Shown here piece by piece: positions 7,745 to 17,734 of a stretch of 64,000 bases of DNA. The DNA lies in contig CAVXWW010000008.1 in NCBI GenBank assembly GCA_963765545.1, positions 1 to 64,000 on the forward strand. The letters are read 5' to 3'. The position numbers and the translations under genes are program-made. The number at the start of each line of letters is the position of its first letter. Within the stretch, counting starts at the first letter, position 1. Below the pieces are notes generated by a model, which worked only from the letters and a program-made list of their open reading frames with translations, was not told the origin of the DNA and searched no databases. The DNA is from JARRPM01 sp963765545. GTDB taxonomy: Bacteria > Pseudomonadota > Gammaproteobacteria > Pseudomonadales > Halieaceae.

Positions 7745-10210
7745 ATGCCAGCTAATTACGGCACCCGTGTAACTGTATTGTCTGCCCTGGTAACCGCCAT
7801 TGGCCTTGCGGGTGAAGCACCCCTGGCCCTGGCCCAGGACAACGTGCTCGAAGAGGTGATTGTCACCGCTCGAAAGCGCGAGGAGAGCCTGCAGGAAACA
7901 CCCGTTGCCGTCACCGCACTGAGCTCCGATGAACTGCGTGATGCGGGCGTGCGCAACCTGGCCGACCTGAACCAGATTGCACCCAATATCGAGGTCTCCT
8001 CCGCCAACGGTACCGCACCCCTGGCGAGCATTTACATTCGCGGGGTTGGCCAACGCAACACCGGCCCCAACATTGATTCCGGCGTGGGTATTTATATTGA
8101 CGAGGTCTATATCGGGCGCCCCGATGGCGCCCTGCTTGATATCTACGACATTCAATCAGTGCAGGTACTGCGCGGACCCCAGGGCACACTATTTGGCAAG
8201 AACACCACCGGAGGTGCACTGGTCTTCACTACCAATCGCCCCAGCGATGAGTTCGAGGCTTCACTGGGGGGCCGCTTCGGCAACTACAACCGGGCCGACG
8301 GCAACTTCATGGTCAACGTACCATTGGCCGAGAAGCTCTGGACCCGCCTGGCGGGCTCAACGGTTAACAGCGACGGCTATATCAAGAACGTGTATGACGG
8401 CAAAAAGTACATGGACGAGGATCGCCAGAATCTCGTGTGGCAAACACGCTATGTCCCGACGGAAAATCTCACCCTGGATCTCAATCTGAACTGGGCCGAA
8501 ACCAAGCAGCGGATGCGTCCGCAAAAGTGTGTACCGGTTCCGGGCTACCAGGGCTGGCAGGCGGAATTATTCAACATCCTGGCCATCGAACCTTCCACCG
8601 GCCGAACTATGGACGACTTCTGCCAGGATGCTGCGGACAAAGGCGACGCCAATACGATAACTTCGGACCTTGGCGGAAAGTATTCGGCCAAGAACAAGGG
8701 CAGTAGCCTGATCGCCAATTGGGACGTTAATGATAACATCAGCCTGAAAAGCATCAGCGCCTGGCGCTACACCGACGCCGAACAGGATGATGAGCTGGAC
8801 CATACCGGAATACCCTTCCTGCACCGTACCCAGAGCATCCACCCCCAGGGCAAGCCAAGAAAGACCGACCAGTACAGCCAGGAGTTCCAGATCACCGGGA
8901 GCGCCATCAACGACCGCCTGAACTATGTGGCGGGGTTCTACTGGTTTAACGAGGAAACCAAGGGCGAGACAACGCTATCCTTTCTCGGCCCCTTTGAGCC
9001 GGCACTGGCGGGGTGGCTATACCTGAACGCGCCGTCCACCCGGCTCGACGCCGAGAATGATGCCCTCGCAACATTTGCTCAAGTGGAGTGGTCCTGGAGC
9101 GAGCAGTGGCGTACCACCCTCGGGCTGCGTTATACCGAGGAGACCCGCAAGCTGACCCGTGACCGCTACCAGCTCATACCAAACACCCTGGACGCCAACG
9201 GCGGTGAGGTTACCCCGCTGTTCGGCGACTCGGGTCTGTACGATCGCAGCCCGGACTTTGTCTACAACCCAAACTTTGAATACGAGTTCCAGGATAAAAC
9301 CCGCGCCAAGAATTCGGACGATGACACCACGCCCATGGCCAGCGTGCAGTACCTGATCAACGACATTGACGGCATTGACGCGGGCACCATCTATCTCACC
9401 TACAGCGAGGGTTTTTTGTCGGGCGGCCTGTCCGAGGCGCCGGGGGGGACACTGGAGAATTTTGAGCCGGAGGAGGTTGAAAACTGGGAGCTGGGGTTCA
9501 AGCTGGACCTGCTCGACAGCAGCCTGCGGGTGAACGGCGCATTCTATTACTCCGATTACAAGAATCGCCAGCTGACATCCCTGGTCATAGACCCCACGAC
9601 AAACTCTCCATCACCCGCGACGGTCAATGCCGCCAAATCAACCATCCAGGGGTTTGAGCTTGAAACCCTGTGGTACCCCACTGAACGACTGCAGCTGATG
9701 TTCAACATGACCCTCAATGACGGCGATATCGATGAGTTTATCGATAACCAGGTTACGCTTGCCGACACCGCGGTACCCCCCGCGCCGGGTTGCCAGCGAG
9801 CCGACCTGACTTTCATCCAGGTCGATTCCTGCCCCAATGATCGCTCCAACGAGAACCTGCCACGATTACCGGAACAAACCTACTATGTGGCCGCCGAATA
9901 CGCCTTCGACACCCCCATCGGCCAGGTACTGCCGCGCGTGCAGTTCAGTTACAAGTCCGATGTGGATTACTGCTTCGACTCCGCCAGCTGCCGTTCGGGC
10001 CTCTGGCTGGAGGACGAGCAGCGCGACCTGAGCGCCCGGATCACCTGGCTGTCCAAAGACGATAAGTGGGTCGGTGCCCTGTACGGCAACAACCTCACCG
10101 ATGAAGACTATATTGTCGGTGGCACCGCCCTGGTGGAGTCGCAGGGTGTGGGCGGATTCGCCGCAGCCACCCCGAGAACCTATGGCGTGGAGCTGCGCTA
10201 CACGTTCTAG
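7745..10210 (+). CDS. TonB-dependent outer-membrane receptor
   Basis: 821-residue receptor: signal peptide to about residue 30 (cleavage after LALAQ), TonB box EEVIVTARKREES, plug domain with IYIRGVGQRNTGP and VLRGPQGTLFGKNTTGGAL (about residues 55-170), then a 22-strand-type barrel ending in YGVELRYTF with the terminal aromatic residue required for outer-membrane assembly. Family members import scarce ligands (siderophores, vitamins, glycans, sterols or other hydrophobics) using energy from TonB-ExbBD. The plug type (QVLRGPQGTLFG) is the one often amplified in marine proteobacteria that degrade hydrophobic substrates. GAGGTGAT provides a strong ribosome site. The ligand is unknown. Confidence 0.93.
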   Translation: MPANYGTRVTVLSALVTAIGLAGEAPLALAQDNVLEEVIVTARKREESLQETPVAVTALSSDELRDAGVRNLADLNQIAPNIEVSSANGTAPLASIYIRGVGQRNTGPNIDSGVGIYIDEVYIGRPDGALLDIYDIQSVQVLRGPQGTLFGKNTTGGALVFTTNRPSDEFEASLGGRFGNYNRADGNFMVNVPLAEKLWTRLAGSTVNSDGYIKNVYDGKKYMDEDRQNLVWQTRYVPTENLTLDLNLNWAETKQRMRPQKCVPVPGYQGWQAELFNILAIEPSTGRTMDDFCQDAADKGDANTITSDLGGKYSAKNKGSSLIANWDVNDNISLKSISAWRYTDAEQDDELDHTGIPFLHRTQSIHPQGKPRKTDQYSQEFQITGSAINDRLNYVAGFYWFNEETKGETTLSFLGPFEPALAGWLYLNAPSTRLDAENDALATFAQVEWSWSEQWRTTLGLRYTEETRKLTRDRYQLIPNTLDANGGEVTPLFGDSGLYDRSPDFVYNPNFEYEFQDKTRAKNSDDDTTPMASVQYLINDIDGIDAGTIYLTYSEGFLSGGLSEAPGGTLENFEPEEVENWELGFKLDLLDSSLRVNGAFYYSDYKNRQLTSLVIDPTTNSPSPATVNAAKSTIQGFELETLWYPTERLQLMFNMTLNDGDIDEFIDNQVTLADTAVPPAPGCQRADLTFIQVDSCPNDRSNENLPRLPEQTYYVAAEYAFDTPIGQVLPRVQFSYKSDVDYCFDSASCRSGLWLEDEQRDLSARITWLSKDDKWVGALYGNNLTDEDYIVGGTALVESQGVGGFAAATPRTYGVELRYTF

Positions 10211-10431
10211 CCACCCCGGGGATGCTTAATCCAGGTAACCCGGAACCTCCTGGCAACCACACAACCCCGTAAAAAAGCGCTGCCGCGTTTGACGCGCAGG
10301 AGACAACGGGTATCCTCGTGCATCCGAATTCCAATGGCTGGCGTAAACATCCCGAGCGCACTTGTGCGCGCGGGTCATCGGCCGATGAGAATACCTCCTA
10401 TTCATAAGCACTTTTCGCGGACAGACATAAC

Positions 10432-12660
10432 TTGAAGTACTCACTCATCACAGCCCTGGCTCTTCTGGCGGCGGCCCGCAGCCTGGCGCTGGAAGAGGTG
10501 GTCGTGAAGGCCCAGCACCGGGAGGAGTCACTGACCGCAGTTCCGATCAGTATCACCGTGCTGGATGGCGAAGAGCTACAGCTGCAGGGCCTGAACCGGA
10601 TAGAGGACTTTACGGCACTGGCGCCGGGTCTCAGCGGCTGGGAACAGGGCGTGAGCACACCCATCTACGCGATTCGGGGGATCAGCACCAACAGCTTTGG
10701 TATAGGTGGTGAGGCCAGTGTGGCCGTTATAGTCGACGACAGTTACGTGGGACGCATCAACAGCACTTCGCTGACAATGGTGGACGTGAACCGGGTAGAA
10801 GTGCTGCGGGGGCCACAGGGAACCCTGTTCGGTCGCAATGCCACCGCGGGCGCGATCATTATTTACAACAATCAACCGGTCGATGCGTTTGAAGGCAGTT
10901 ATTCACTGGAGGCTGGCGAAGATAACGACCGCGGTGCCAGGCTGACCGTCAACCAGCCACTGCTGGGCGAGCGCCTGATGCTGCGCGCCAGCGGTTTCAG
11001 CTACCGCAACGATGGCGACCTGGACAACCGCTGGTTGAGTACAGATATCGGCGACGAGGACACCCTGGGCGGCCGCCTCGCCCTGCGCTCCGTCATGGGA
11101 GACTTCGATACCACACTGTCATACGGCTACCAGCGCACCAAGACCAATGGCCTGGGCTATGAAACCCTCGTGCCCGAGCTGGCCGCCGCCGGTAACGTAC
11201 CCCCCGATCCTTTTGACGATCGACTGGCACTCGACACCAGAACCTATGATGATGTCAGCAATGCCAATGGACAACTGCGCGTCATCTGGCAGCCGGGCGC
11301 GGCGCTTTCACTGCTGTCTGTAACGGCCTACCACAACAACAACAGCCCCAACCTGTTCGATGTTGATGGCAGCGCCGTCTTCCTGACCACCGCCGGCTTC
11401 ACCAACCGGAAAAGCGAGACCTTGAGCCAGGAGTTTCGCCTGACCGGGACCGCAGACAATCTCAACTGGGTGGCGGGCGCGATCGCTTTCAAGGAAGACG
11501 TAAGCACGACCGTCGAGCTCACCTATTCCGATATCAACGTACTGTCGGGTAGACCGGTCTCCCCCGCTGATTTCGGGCTGCCTTTTCCCGATTTCGAACT
11601 CTGCGACGCCACCTCGGACCTGTTGTTTGGCAGTTGCCAGCAGAGCGTGCAGGAAGTATCTGACCAGGAGGGCGATTACCTGAGCTACGGTATCTACGGC
11701 GATGCCAGTTGGGCCCTGAACCCTGCACTGACCATCACGGCCGGTCTTCGTTACAGTGCCGACGACAAGAAGTTCAAGTACCGTTCAGCACCGGTAGACA
11801 GCGTGACCACCGCGCTGAACGCGCTGAACGCCGCGCCACTTAACCCCGCCGGCAATCTGCTGGGTTATTCTACCTCGGGATGGGAGTCCCTGGACGAGAA
11901 CTGGGATGACTGGGAGGCACGACTGGCGCTGAATTACCTGCTGAGCGATACCACCAGTGCGTACGCCACTATCAGCAAGGGTTACAAGGCCGGCGGTTTC
12001 GAACCCGCTGCAACACCCCGGCTGTCAGTGTTCGACCCCGAACAGGCGCTCTCCGCAGAGCTGGGCCTGCGGGGCACCCGCTGGCAGGAACGGTTGAGTT
12101 ACCAGGCGGGTTTATATGCCTACGACGTGGATGACTACCAGGTCCAGGTGATTGAGAACGGCCTTGCCCGCACACTCAATACTGACGGCATTGAAGGCTA
12201 CGGAGCAGAGACACAGCTGCAATTCTTGTTGAACCCGCACTGGCAGTTTCAATTGGCATACGCCTACACGCATGCCCGGTTCAAGGACTTCGCGACCGAC
12301 GCCGGCAACCTGGATGGCAACAGCACAATCCTGACTCCGGAACACAGCGGCTACCTGAGCCTGAACTATTCCAGCTCACAGTACAGTTGGGGCCGACTGG
12401 GTGTGCTATGGCGCACGCAATATCAGGACGACATTTACTTTACGGCACAAAATGCCGCGCAGGACAGACAGGACGCTTTCTTTCGCAGCACGGCGCAGTT
12501 CACTTACTTCGAGCCGGGGGACAACTGGCAGGTCAGCCTCATAGCACGCAATGTCTTCGACCAGGACGCCCTGATCTTCAAACAGGATGTGGGGGCTGGC
12601 GAAGTGGCAAGGCGGGCAAAGCCGCGCTACTTCGGGCTGGCATTCACCGGCAGGTTCTGA
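10432..12660 (+). CDS. TonB-dependent outer-membrane receptor, second copy
   Basis: 742 residues starting with TTG; a short signal peptide (KYSLITALALLAAARSLA) is followed directly by the TonB box LEEVVVKAQHREES, the plug motif VLRGPQGTLFGRNATAGAI and a barrel ending in FGLAFTGRF. It is shorter than the preceding receptor and only moderately similar in the barrel, so it is a diverged relative rather than a fresh duplication. The two genes are separated by 220 bases without an obvious terminator and may be cotranscribed. The TTG start is chosen because the signal peptide begins there and no ATG fits; the ribosome site is weak (GCGGAC), so translation may be low. Confidence 0.9.
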   Translation: MKYSLITALALLAAARSLALEEVVVKAQHREESLTAVPISITVLDGEELQLQGLNRIEDFTALAPGLSGWEQGVSTPIYAIRGISTNSFGIGGEASVAVIVDDSYVGRINSTSLTMVDVNRVEVLRGPQGTLFGRNATAGAIIIYNNQPVDAFEGSYSLEAGEDNDRGARLTVNQPLLGERLMLRASGFSYRNDGDLDNRWLSTDIGDEDTLGGRLALRSVMGDFDTTLSYGYQRTKTNGLGYETLVPELAAAGNVPPDPFDDRLALDTRTYDDVSNANGQLRVIWQPGAALSLLSVTAYHNNNSPNLFDVDGSAVFLTTAGFTNRKSETLSQEFRLTGTADNLNWVAGAIAFKEDVSTTVELTYSDINVLSGRPVSPADFGLPFPDFELCDATSDLLFGSCQQSVQEVSDQEGDYLSYGIYGDASWALNPALTITAGLRYSADDKKFKYRSAPVDSVTTALNALNAAPLNPAGNLLGYSTSGWESLDENWDDWEARLALNYLLSDTTSAYATISKGYKAGGFEPAATPRLSVFDPEQALSAELGLRGTRWQERLSYQAGLYAYDVDDYQVQVIENGLARTLNTDGIEGYGAETQLQFLLNPHWQFQLAYAYTHARFKDFATDAGNLDGNSTILTPEHSGYLSLNYSSSQYSWGRLGVLWRTQYQDDIYFTAQNAAQDRQDAFFRSTAQFTYFEPGDNWQVSLIARNVFDQDALIFKQDVGAGEVARRAKPRYFGLAFTGRF

Positions 12661-12752
12661 CCGCTACCGCCCCGGAACATGCCAGCGGTTAGGATAGTAT
12701 CCCCACCGTGGTTTATAGTGGGACACCGATTGCAGACCCAGGCAATTAATTC

Positions 12753-14210
12753 GTGGCCAGATCGTCTTCTGTGCGCAAGCGCTTCCAGAAATCCGTAAAA
12801 CGCTCCGGACACCAGCGCCTGTGGGGTAAGGATGTATTGCTGATAGACCGCATGAGTCGCGAGGGGCGAGGCATAGCGAGCCGTGATGGCAAAATTGTCT
12901 TTGTCAGCGGTGCACTGGAGGGCGAGAGGGTGCTGGTGCAATGCACCGCGGTGAAGCGCGACTACGATGAGGCGCAGATGCTCGCCCTGGAAAGCGGCGC
13001 ACCCCCGTCACTGAGCCGAGTTGAGCCGCCATGCCCTCTTTATGCCGAGTGCGGCGGATGTACCCTTCAACACTGGTCGCTGCCAGCCCAGCAAGAACAC
13101 AAGCGGGCAAGTCTGCTGGCTATGCTGCAGCAGATTTCTCCCCGGCTCACCCTACACCCGGACATTGCAGGCCCGGCCAGTGGCTACCGCCACCGCTTGC
13201 GCCTGAGTGTACTGCGCCGCCGCGACGAACGGTGGTCCCTCGGGATGAAAATGAGAGCCTCGCAGGAGGTCATTGCCCTCAGCGACTGCCTGGTGGCAAA
13301 CCCGACTGTCAACAGACTGATAAAAGCACTCCCACCGCTGCTGGATAAGGCGCCACAGCTGCAGGGTTTGCGCGAAATTGAAATTGATAGCGACAGCATT
13401 GCACAGGTGGGTTTGTGCTGTTACTTCGCGGCGCGACCGGGCGAAAAGGCCATTGCATTATTGCGGGCAGCTGTGTGGACAGCACCGGTGACCTCACTGC
13501 GGGTGCGGCTGATAGAGGCCAGGAAGTCGCGCCAGGATGGAACAGGGGATGACGAGGGTGAAGACAGGACCAGCTGGCAGGAGCTGCACAGCGAAGGCGA
13601 ACTGCGCCTGTCACTGCAGCTCTCACCCTCTCCTTCGGGGCTGCTACCCGCGAGCCGCCATAACGCGCCCATCGAGTTGCGCTATTTGCCGGGAGATTTC
13701 ACCCAGACAAACTGGAGCGTAAACGCGGCCCTGGTCGAGCGCGCAATCGACTGGTTACAACCGGGCGCCGATGAAGCAGCACTGGACCTGTTTTCCGGAA
13801 TCGGTAATTTCAGCCTGCCACTGGCAGCTCGCGCCAGAACCGTTCACGCCCTGGAGGGAGACAGCCGCATGACAGAAAGACTCATCAGCAATGCCGCGCT
13901 CAATGGGATGGATAACGTCACCGCCGGCACCCTGGACCTGATGCGCGGCCAACCCGCACTGCCCCGGGCAGATATCGCCATCGTCGACCCGCCCCGGGCG
14001 GGCGCCAAAGCGGTCTGTGAAATCCTGGCGGGAACGGGGGTAAAACGGCTGGTCTATGTCTCTTGCCACCCCGCGACCCTGGTCCGGGATGCAGGTATCC
14101 TGCAAGCCGCAGGCTTCACGATAGGCAAGGCTGCAGCGGTAGACATGTTTCCCCATACCGGCCACAGCGAAGCCATTGTGCTGTTCCAGCGCACAGTGAA
14201 ACGCCCCTGA
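12753..14210 (+). CDS. rlmD: 23S rRNA (uracil-1939-C5)-methyltransferase RlmD
   Basis: 485 residues with the full RlmD order: basic N-terminus, TRAM RNA-binding domain (about 25-80), 4Fe-4S cysteines Cys94, Cys100, Cys103 (CPLYAECGGC) and Cys179, then a SAM-dependent methyltransferase domain with LDLFSGIGNFSLPLA and IVDPPRAGA. The catalytic cysteine lies in VYVSCHPATLVRDAG, matching the SCxPxTxxRD consensus of uracil-C5 methyltransferases, with His in place of the more common Asn. It uses SAM to methylate U1939 of 23S rRNA. Start codon is GTG. RelA, often next to rlmD in gammaproteobacteria, is not present here. Confidence 0.93.
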   Translation: MARSSSVRKRFQKSVKRSGHQRLWGKDVLLIDRMSREGRGIASRDGKIVFVSGALEGERVLVQCTAVKRDYDEAQMLALESGAPPSLSRVEPPCPLYAECGGCTLQHWSLPAQQEHKRASLLAMLQQISPRLTLHPDIAGPASGYRHRLRLSVLRRRDERWSLGMKMRASQEVIALSDCLVANPTVNRLIKALPPLLDKAPQLQGLREIEIDSDSIAQVGLCCYFAARPGEKAIALLRAAVWTAPVTSLRVRLIEARKSRQDGTGDDEGEDRTSWQELHSEGELRLSLQLSPSPSGLLPASRHNAPIELRYLPGDFTQTNWSVNAALVERAIDWLQPGADEAALDLFSGIGNFSLPLAARARTVHALEGDSRMTERLISNAALNGMDNVTAGTLDLMRGQPALPRADIAIVDPPRAGAKAVCEILAGTGVKRLVYVSCHPATLVRDAGILQAAGFTIGKAAAVDMFPHTGHSEAIVLFQRTVKRP

Positions 14211-14284
14211 ACCCCGGCAAAAGTTGATTGCTCTGCCCCTCAACTGGACCAGGATGTGACAGTCAGTAACAGGAGAACACGGCG

Positions 14285-15322
14285 ATGATATTTCACCAGA
14301 TAGCCACAGACCGCGGTTGCCAGTCCTATTTCATCGCCTGTGAACACGCCTGTATGGCCATTGTTATCGACCCCGAGGAAACCCAGGTGGAACGCTACCT
14401 GGGGCTAGCGGCCCAGGAGGGCGTGCGTATCCACTACGTGCTGGATACTCATACCCACGCGGATCATTTTTCCGGAACCATCGAGATTGCCAGGGCGCTT
14501 GGCGTCCCGGTCATCATGCACCGCGACAGCCCCGCGCCCTACGTCGATATGCGGGTTGATGACGGCGAAAAAATAGTACTGGGTAAGCTGTCGTTGAATA
14601 TCCTGCACACCCCGGGTCATACCTCGGACTCGATATGTGTACACCTGGATGATAGGGTGTTCACGGGCGACACCTTACTGATTGGCGGTTGCGGTCGCGC
14701 CGATTTGCCCACCGGAGACCCCAACCAGCTGTTCGACAGCCTGTTCAATAAATTGCTGCTGCTGGATCCGGCGACAAAAGTGTACCCCGCGCACATCTAT
14801 AACAATCGGGAGTACTCCACGCTGGCGCAGGAAATGGCAGACAACCCGCGCCTTCAGCTGAAAGAGCGGGACGAGTTTGTTACGCAGATGCACCGGCTGA
14901 CTCTGAAAGAACCTGACCACCTGACCGAGGCGCTGCGCACCAACCTAAGTGGCGGCAAGACCGTGGAGCAATTGATAGCGGCGGCGGCTCACAACGTATC
15001 GTTTATGTCACTGGAGGAAGTGCTGCGCCGCATCGAGTCAGCGGAGCCCGGGATACTGTTACTGGACGTGCGCGAACGCGATGCCTACGAGCAGGCGCAC
15101 ATACCCGGCGCCACCCACATTGCCCGGGGGCAACTGGAACTGCGAGTGAACGAGGCCCTGCCCGATCCCACCAAGCGGATTGTGGTGTACTGCGAGGTCG
15201 GGCGCGTTTCAACCCTGGCCACCGCCACTCTGCGAGAGATGGGTTTTACCCGGGCAGTAGCACTGGACAAGGGCATGCAGCAGTGGATCGAGAATGACTA
15301 CCCTGTGGAATCGGGTGCCTAG
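14285..15322 (+). CDS. Persulfide dioxygenase-like metallo-beta-lactamase fused to rhodanese
   Basis: 345 residues. Residues 1-240 are a metallo-beta-lactamase fold with THTHADH (His56, His58, Asp60, His61), TPGHT (His112), GDTL (Asp129) and VYPAH (His170). This is the ETHE1/persulfide-dioxygenase arrangement, which oxidises glutathione persulfide to sulfite with O2. Residues 250-345 are a rhodanese domain with LLDVRERDAYEQAHIPGA and the active-site loop VVYCEVGRVST (Cys303). The canonical loop is CxxGxR; here Val replaces the final Arg, so sulfurtransfer may be altered. Such dioxygenase-rhodanese fusions are known from proteobacteria and detoxify sulfide. An AGGAG ribosome site precedes the ATG. 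No sulfide:quinone reductase is nearby. Confidence 0.87.
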   Translation: MIFHQIATDRGCQSYFIACEHACMAIVIDPEETQVERYLGLAAQEGVRIHYVLDTHTHADHFSGTIEIARALGVPVIMHRDSPAPYVDMRVDDGEKIVLGKLSLNILHTPGHTSDSICVHLDDRVFTGDTLLIGGCGRADLPTGDPNQLFDSLFNKLLLLDPATKVYPAHIYNNREYSTLAQEMADNPRLQLKERDEFVTQMHRLTLKEPDHLTEALRTNLSGGKTVEQLIAAAAHNVSFMSLEEVLRRIESAEPGILLLDVRERDAYEQAHIPGATHIARGQLELRVNEALPDPTKRIVVYCEVGRVSTLATATLREMGFTRAVALDKGMQQWIENDYPVESGA

Positions 15323-15388
15323 AACAGTTATTGTGCGAACCGCATACACACCCAAGACGACAGCTCAATAATAATAGGGACGGTAACA

Positions 15389-16591
15389 ATGTCAGAAACC
15401 ATCAGCAGGGACGCGCGCTCATACCGTCTTACCTGTATCGACTTTGTGCGCGGCCTGGTGATTGTCCTCATGGCCATCGACCATGTACGGGATTTTTTCC
15501 TGGCCGGGACATCGTTCGACCCCATGGAGCAGCCCGATGTTTCCCCCGCCCTGTATTTCACCCGCTGGATAACCCATCTTTGCGCACCTACATTTGTTTT
15601 TCTGGCGGGCACCTCTGCCGGGCTTATGGCCACGCGCAAATCCCCCGCAGAGCTGGGGGCGTTTTTATTGAAGCGGGGGCTCTGGCTTATCTTTGTCGAG
15701 GTGGCGATTATTTCCACCGCCCTCACGTTCTCCCCCCTGGGCATGGCACAGCTGGGTGGCGCAACACTGGTTTTCCTGCAGGTGATCTGGGCGATAGGCG
15801 CCAGTATGGTACTACTTGGCGCAGCCCAGTTCCTGGGCGCCCGCGCCTGCCTTTACCTCGGCCTGCTTATCCTGCTTACGCACAATCTGCTGGATCCGCT
15901 ATGGCCCGCGCCCGACCTGCAGGGCGGTGACTCGCCACTACTGGCCATGCTGTTTTTCCAGGGTTCCTTTCTGGTGAAACCCTTTTTTATCATGGAGGTT
16001 TACCCGCTGCTCGCCTGGTTTGGCGTTATGTTGCTGGGATTTGGCTCCGCCTTTTTGTTCACCGGTGACCCCCAGGTACGCAACACCCGGTTGCTGTGGA
16101 CAGGTGCGGCCTTTATTGCCGCTTTTGCCGTACTGCGCGCCACTGGCGTGCACGGTGATGCCAATCCCTGGGCTGTGCATACCGCGGGACCACTGGCCAC
16201 CGTATTCGATTTTATGAATGTCACAAAATACCCACCCAGCCTGCTTTTCCTGCTGGCGACACTGGGACCCATGGCCATCGTTTGCGCGCTGGCCGATCGC
16301 TGGTCCGGCTGGCTCAAGGATACCCTGGTCATGTTTGGCCGGGTGCCGTTTGCCTTCTATGTGGCGCACGTTTTCCTGATTCACCTGCTATCAATCGGCT
16401 TGGGCGTGCTGCAGGGTTTCCCCGCCGCAGATTTCATGACCTTTCCGCTTTTTTACCCCGAGGGCTACGGGGTTAACCTGGTTGGTGTTTACCTGGTGTG
16501 GCTGTTGGTGCTGGCGATTCTGTACCCGCCTTGTCGTGCAATGGCCGGCCTGAAAAGCCGCCGCAAGGACTGGTGGCTGAGTTACCTGTAA
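15389..16591 (+). CDS. DUF1624 / acyltransferase-like polytopic membrane protein
   Basis: 400-residue integral membrane protein with about ten hydrophobic segments. The N-terminal IDFVRGLVIVLMAIDHVRDFF is the signature of the DUF1624 / heparan-alpha-glucosaminide N-acetyltransferase-like family, with an Arg-Gly in the first helix and a conserved Asp-His. RWITHLCAPTFVFLAG follows, as in that family. Eukaryotic relatives move acetyl groups across a membrane; the bacterial substrate is unknown. GGGACGG lies upstream of the ATG. It follows the dioxygenase fusion by 66 bases and may be cotranscribed. It ends 22 bases from the convergent hydrolase gene. Confidence 0.82.
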   Translation: MSETISRDARSYRLTCIDFVRGLVIVLMAIDHVRDFFLAGTSFDPMEQPDVSPALYFTRWITHLCAPTFVFLAGTSAGLMATRKSPAELGAFLLKRGLWLIFVEVAIISTALTFSPLGMAQLGGATLVFLQVIWAIGASMVLLGAAQFLGARACLYLGLLILLTHNLLDPLWPAPDLQGGDSPLLAMLFFQGSFLVKPFFIMEVYPLLAWFGVMLLGFGSAFLFTGDPQVRNTRLLWTGAAFIAAFAVLRATGVHGDANPWAVHTAGPLATVFDFMNVTKYPPSLLFLLATLGPMAIVCALADRWSGWLKDTLVMFGRVPFAFYVAHVFLIHLLSIGLGVLQGFPAADFMTFPLFYPEGYGVNLVGVYLVWLLVLAILYPPCRAMAGLKSRRKDWWLSYL

Positions 16592-16613
16592 AAACGCCCC
16601 GCGCTGCGCGCTC

Positions 16614-17624
16614 TCAAAGACTCATGCGTGCAAGGTAGTCCAGCAATACGGCGTTGAGCTCATCCGCCGCCTCCAGCGTGATCATGTGACCCGATCCGGG
16701 AATCATTGTTACATCGATAAGATTCGGGAAGATCGCCCGCATCAGGCCAATGGGGTCTTCGCCATGAAAACCCTCCAGGTCCACGTCACGTTCGCTGCCT
16801 ATAAACCAGGCCGGCACCTGGCTCTGCACTCCTTCGTAAGGCTTGCGCTGCTGCCACTTGATGTCCATTGAACGGTACCAGTTGAGGCCACCGGTAAAAC
16901 CTGACTGGCTATACTCCGACACAAAAAATTCCAGCTCGAGTTCGCTCAGCCATGACCACGGCAGCGGTGGTGGCTCCGCCATGGCATCGATATAACTGGT
17001 GCCCGGCGGGTGCTTGAACACATCGAAGTAGTTAGCGGCACCGCTGAGTATCCACATGACCTTGCGCAGAAACTCCCTGGGTGCGGCCGCCAACTCAATA
17101 TCGGCCCGGGGCGGTTCGCGGAAATATTCAATGTGCAAAAAGTGCTGCTCACCTATCTCGCGATACTCGGTGAGTGGCGACTTGTCGGGGTTGTGGGGCG
17201 CGGCGGGGTTCTCCAGGCAGATAATCGCTGCTACCCGCTCAGGATGACGCAGGGCCAGGTCCTGGATGGCGAAGGCGCCAAAATCGATGCCGACAAAAAC
17301 CGCATTCCCTACACCGCAATGATCCAGCAGGCCCACCAGGTCGGCGGTGATCTCGTCTACCCCGTAGGCCTCAGGTTCATCCGGCGCCTCACTCTGGCCC
17401 ATGCCGCGCATGGAGGGAGCGATCACCCGGTACCCCGCGTTGGCGATGACCGGTAGCTGCCGGTGCCAGCTGAACCAGAGCATGGGGAAGCCGTGACAGA
17501 ACACCACCGTGCCCTTGTCGCCAGCACTGCCTGCCACCGAATCCGCCTGTTGCTCCACGTAGTGCATCTGGATATTGTTGATCATGGCGTAGTTGTGACG
17601 CCAGCCAAAACCGGGATGTGTCAT
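16614..17624 (-). CDS. Alpha/beta hydrolase, epoxide hydrolase-like
   Basis: 336 residues of the alpha/beta hydrolase fold: oxyanion motif HGFP at 44-47, nucleophile elbow VGIDFGAF with Asp114 rather than Ser, and a terminal GSGHMI with His313. An aspartate nucleophile points to epoxide hydrolases or haloalkane dehalogenases rather than esterases. The cap region around residues 170-250 is rich in Trp and Tyr, as expected for epoxide hydrolases whose tyrosines activate the ring oxygen. The first 14 residues are not conserved and ATG codons at residues 14 and 20 are alternatives. It may be cotranscribed with the amidotransferase-like gene 110 bases upstream. Confidence 0.83.
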   Translation of the reverse strand: MTHPGFGWRHNYAMINNIQMHYVEQQADSVAGSAGDKGTVVFCHGFPMLWFSWHRQLPVIANAGYRVIAPSMRGMGQSEAPDEPEAYGVDEITADLVGLLDHCGVGNAVFVGIDFGAFAIQDLALRHPERVAAIICLENPAAPHNPDKSPLTEYREIGEQHFLHIEYFREPPRADIELAAAPREFLRKVMWILSGAANYFDVFKHPPGTSYIDAMAEPPPLPWSWLSELELEFFVSEYSQSGFTGGLNWYRSMDIKWQQRKPYEGVQSQVPAWFIGSERDVDLEGFHGEDPIGLMRAIFPNLIDVTMIPGSGHMITLEAADELNAVLLDYLARMSL

Positions 17625-17734
17625 GGGGGCCTGCCGCAGCTGAAGATACAGCGCTTATTGTAGCCCTGGATTATCGGCCCGCGGCTGCCTCTTTCCCAAC
17701 ATCCCGTCGCGGGTATAAAAAAACGGTCAGGCGC

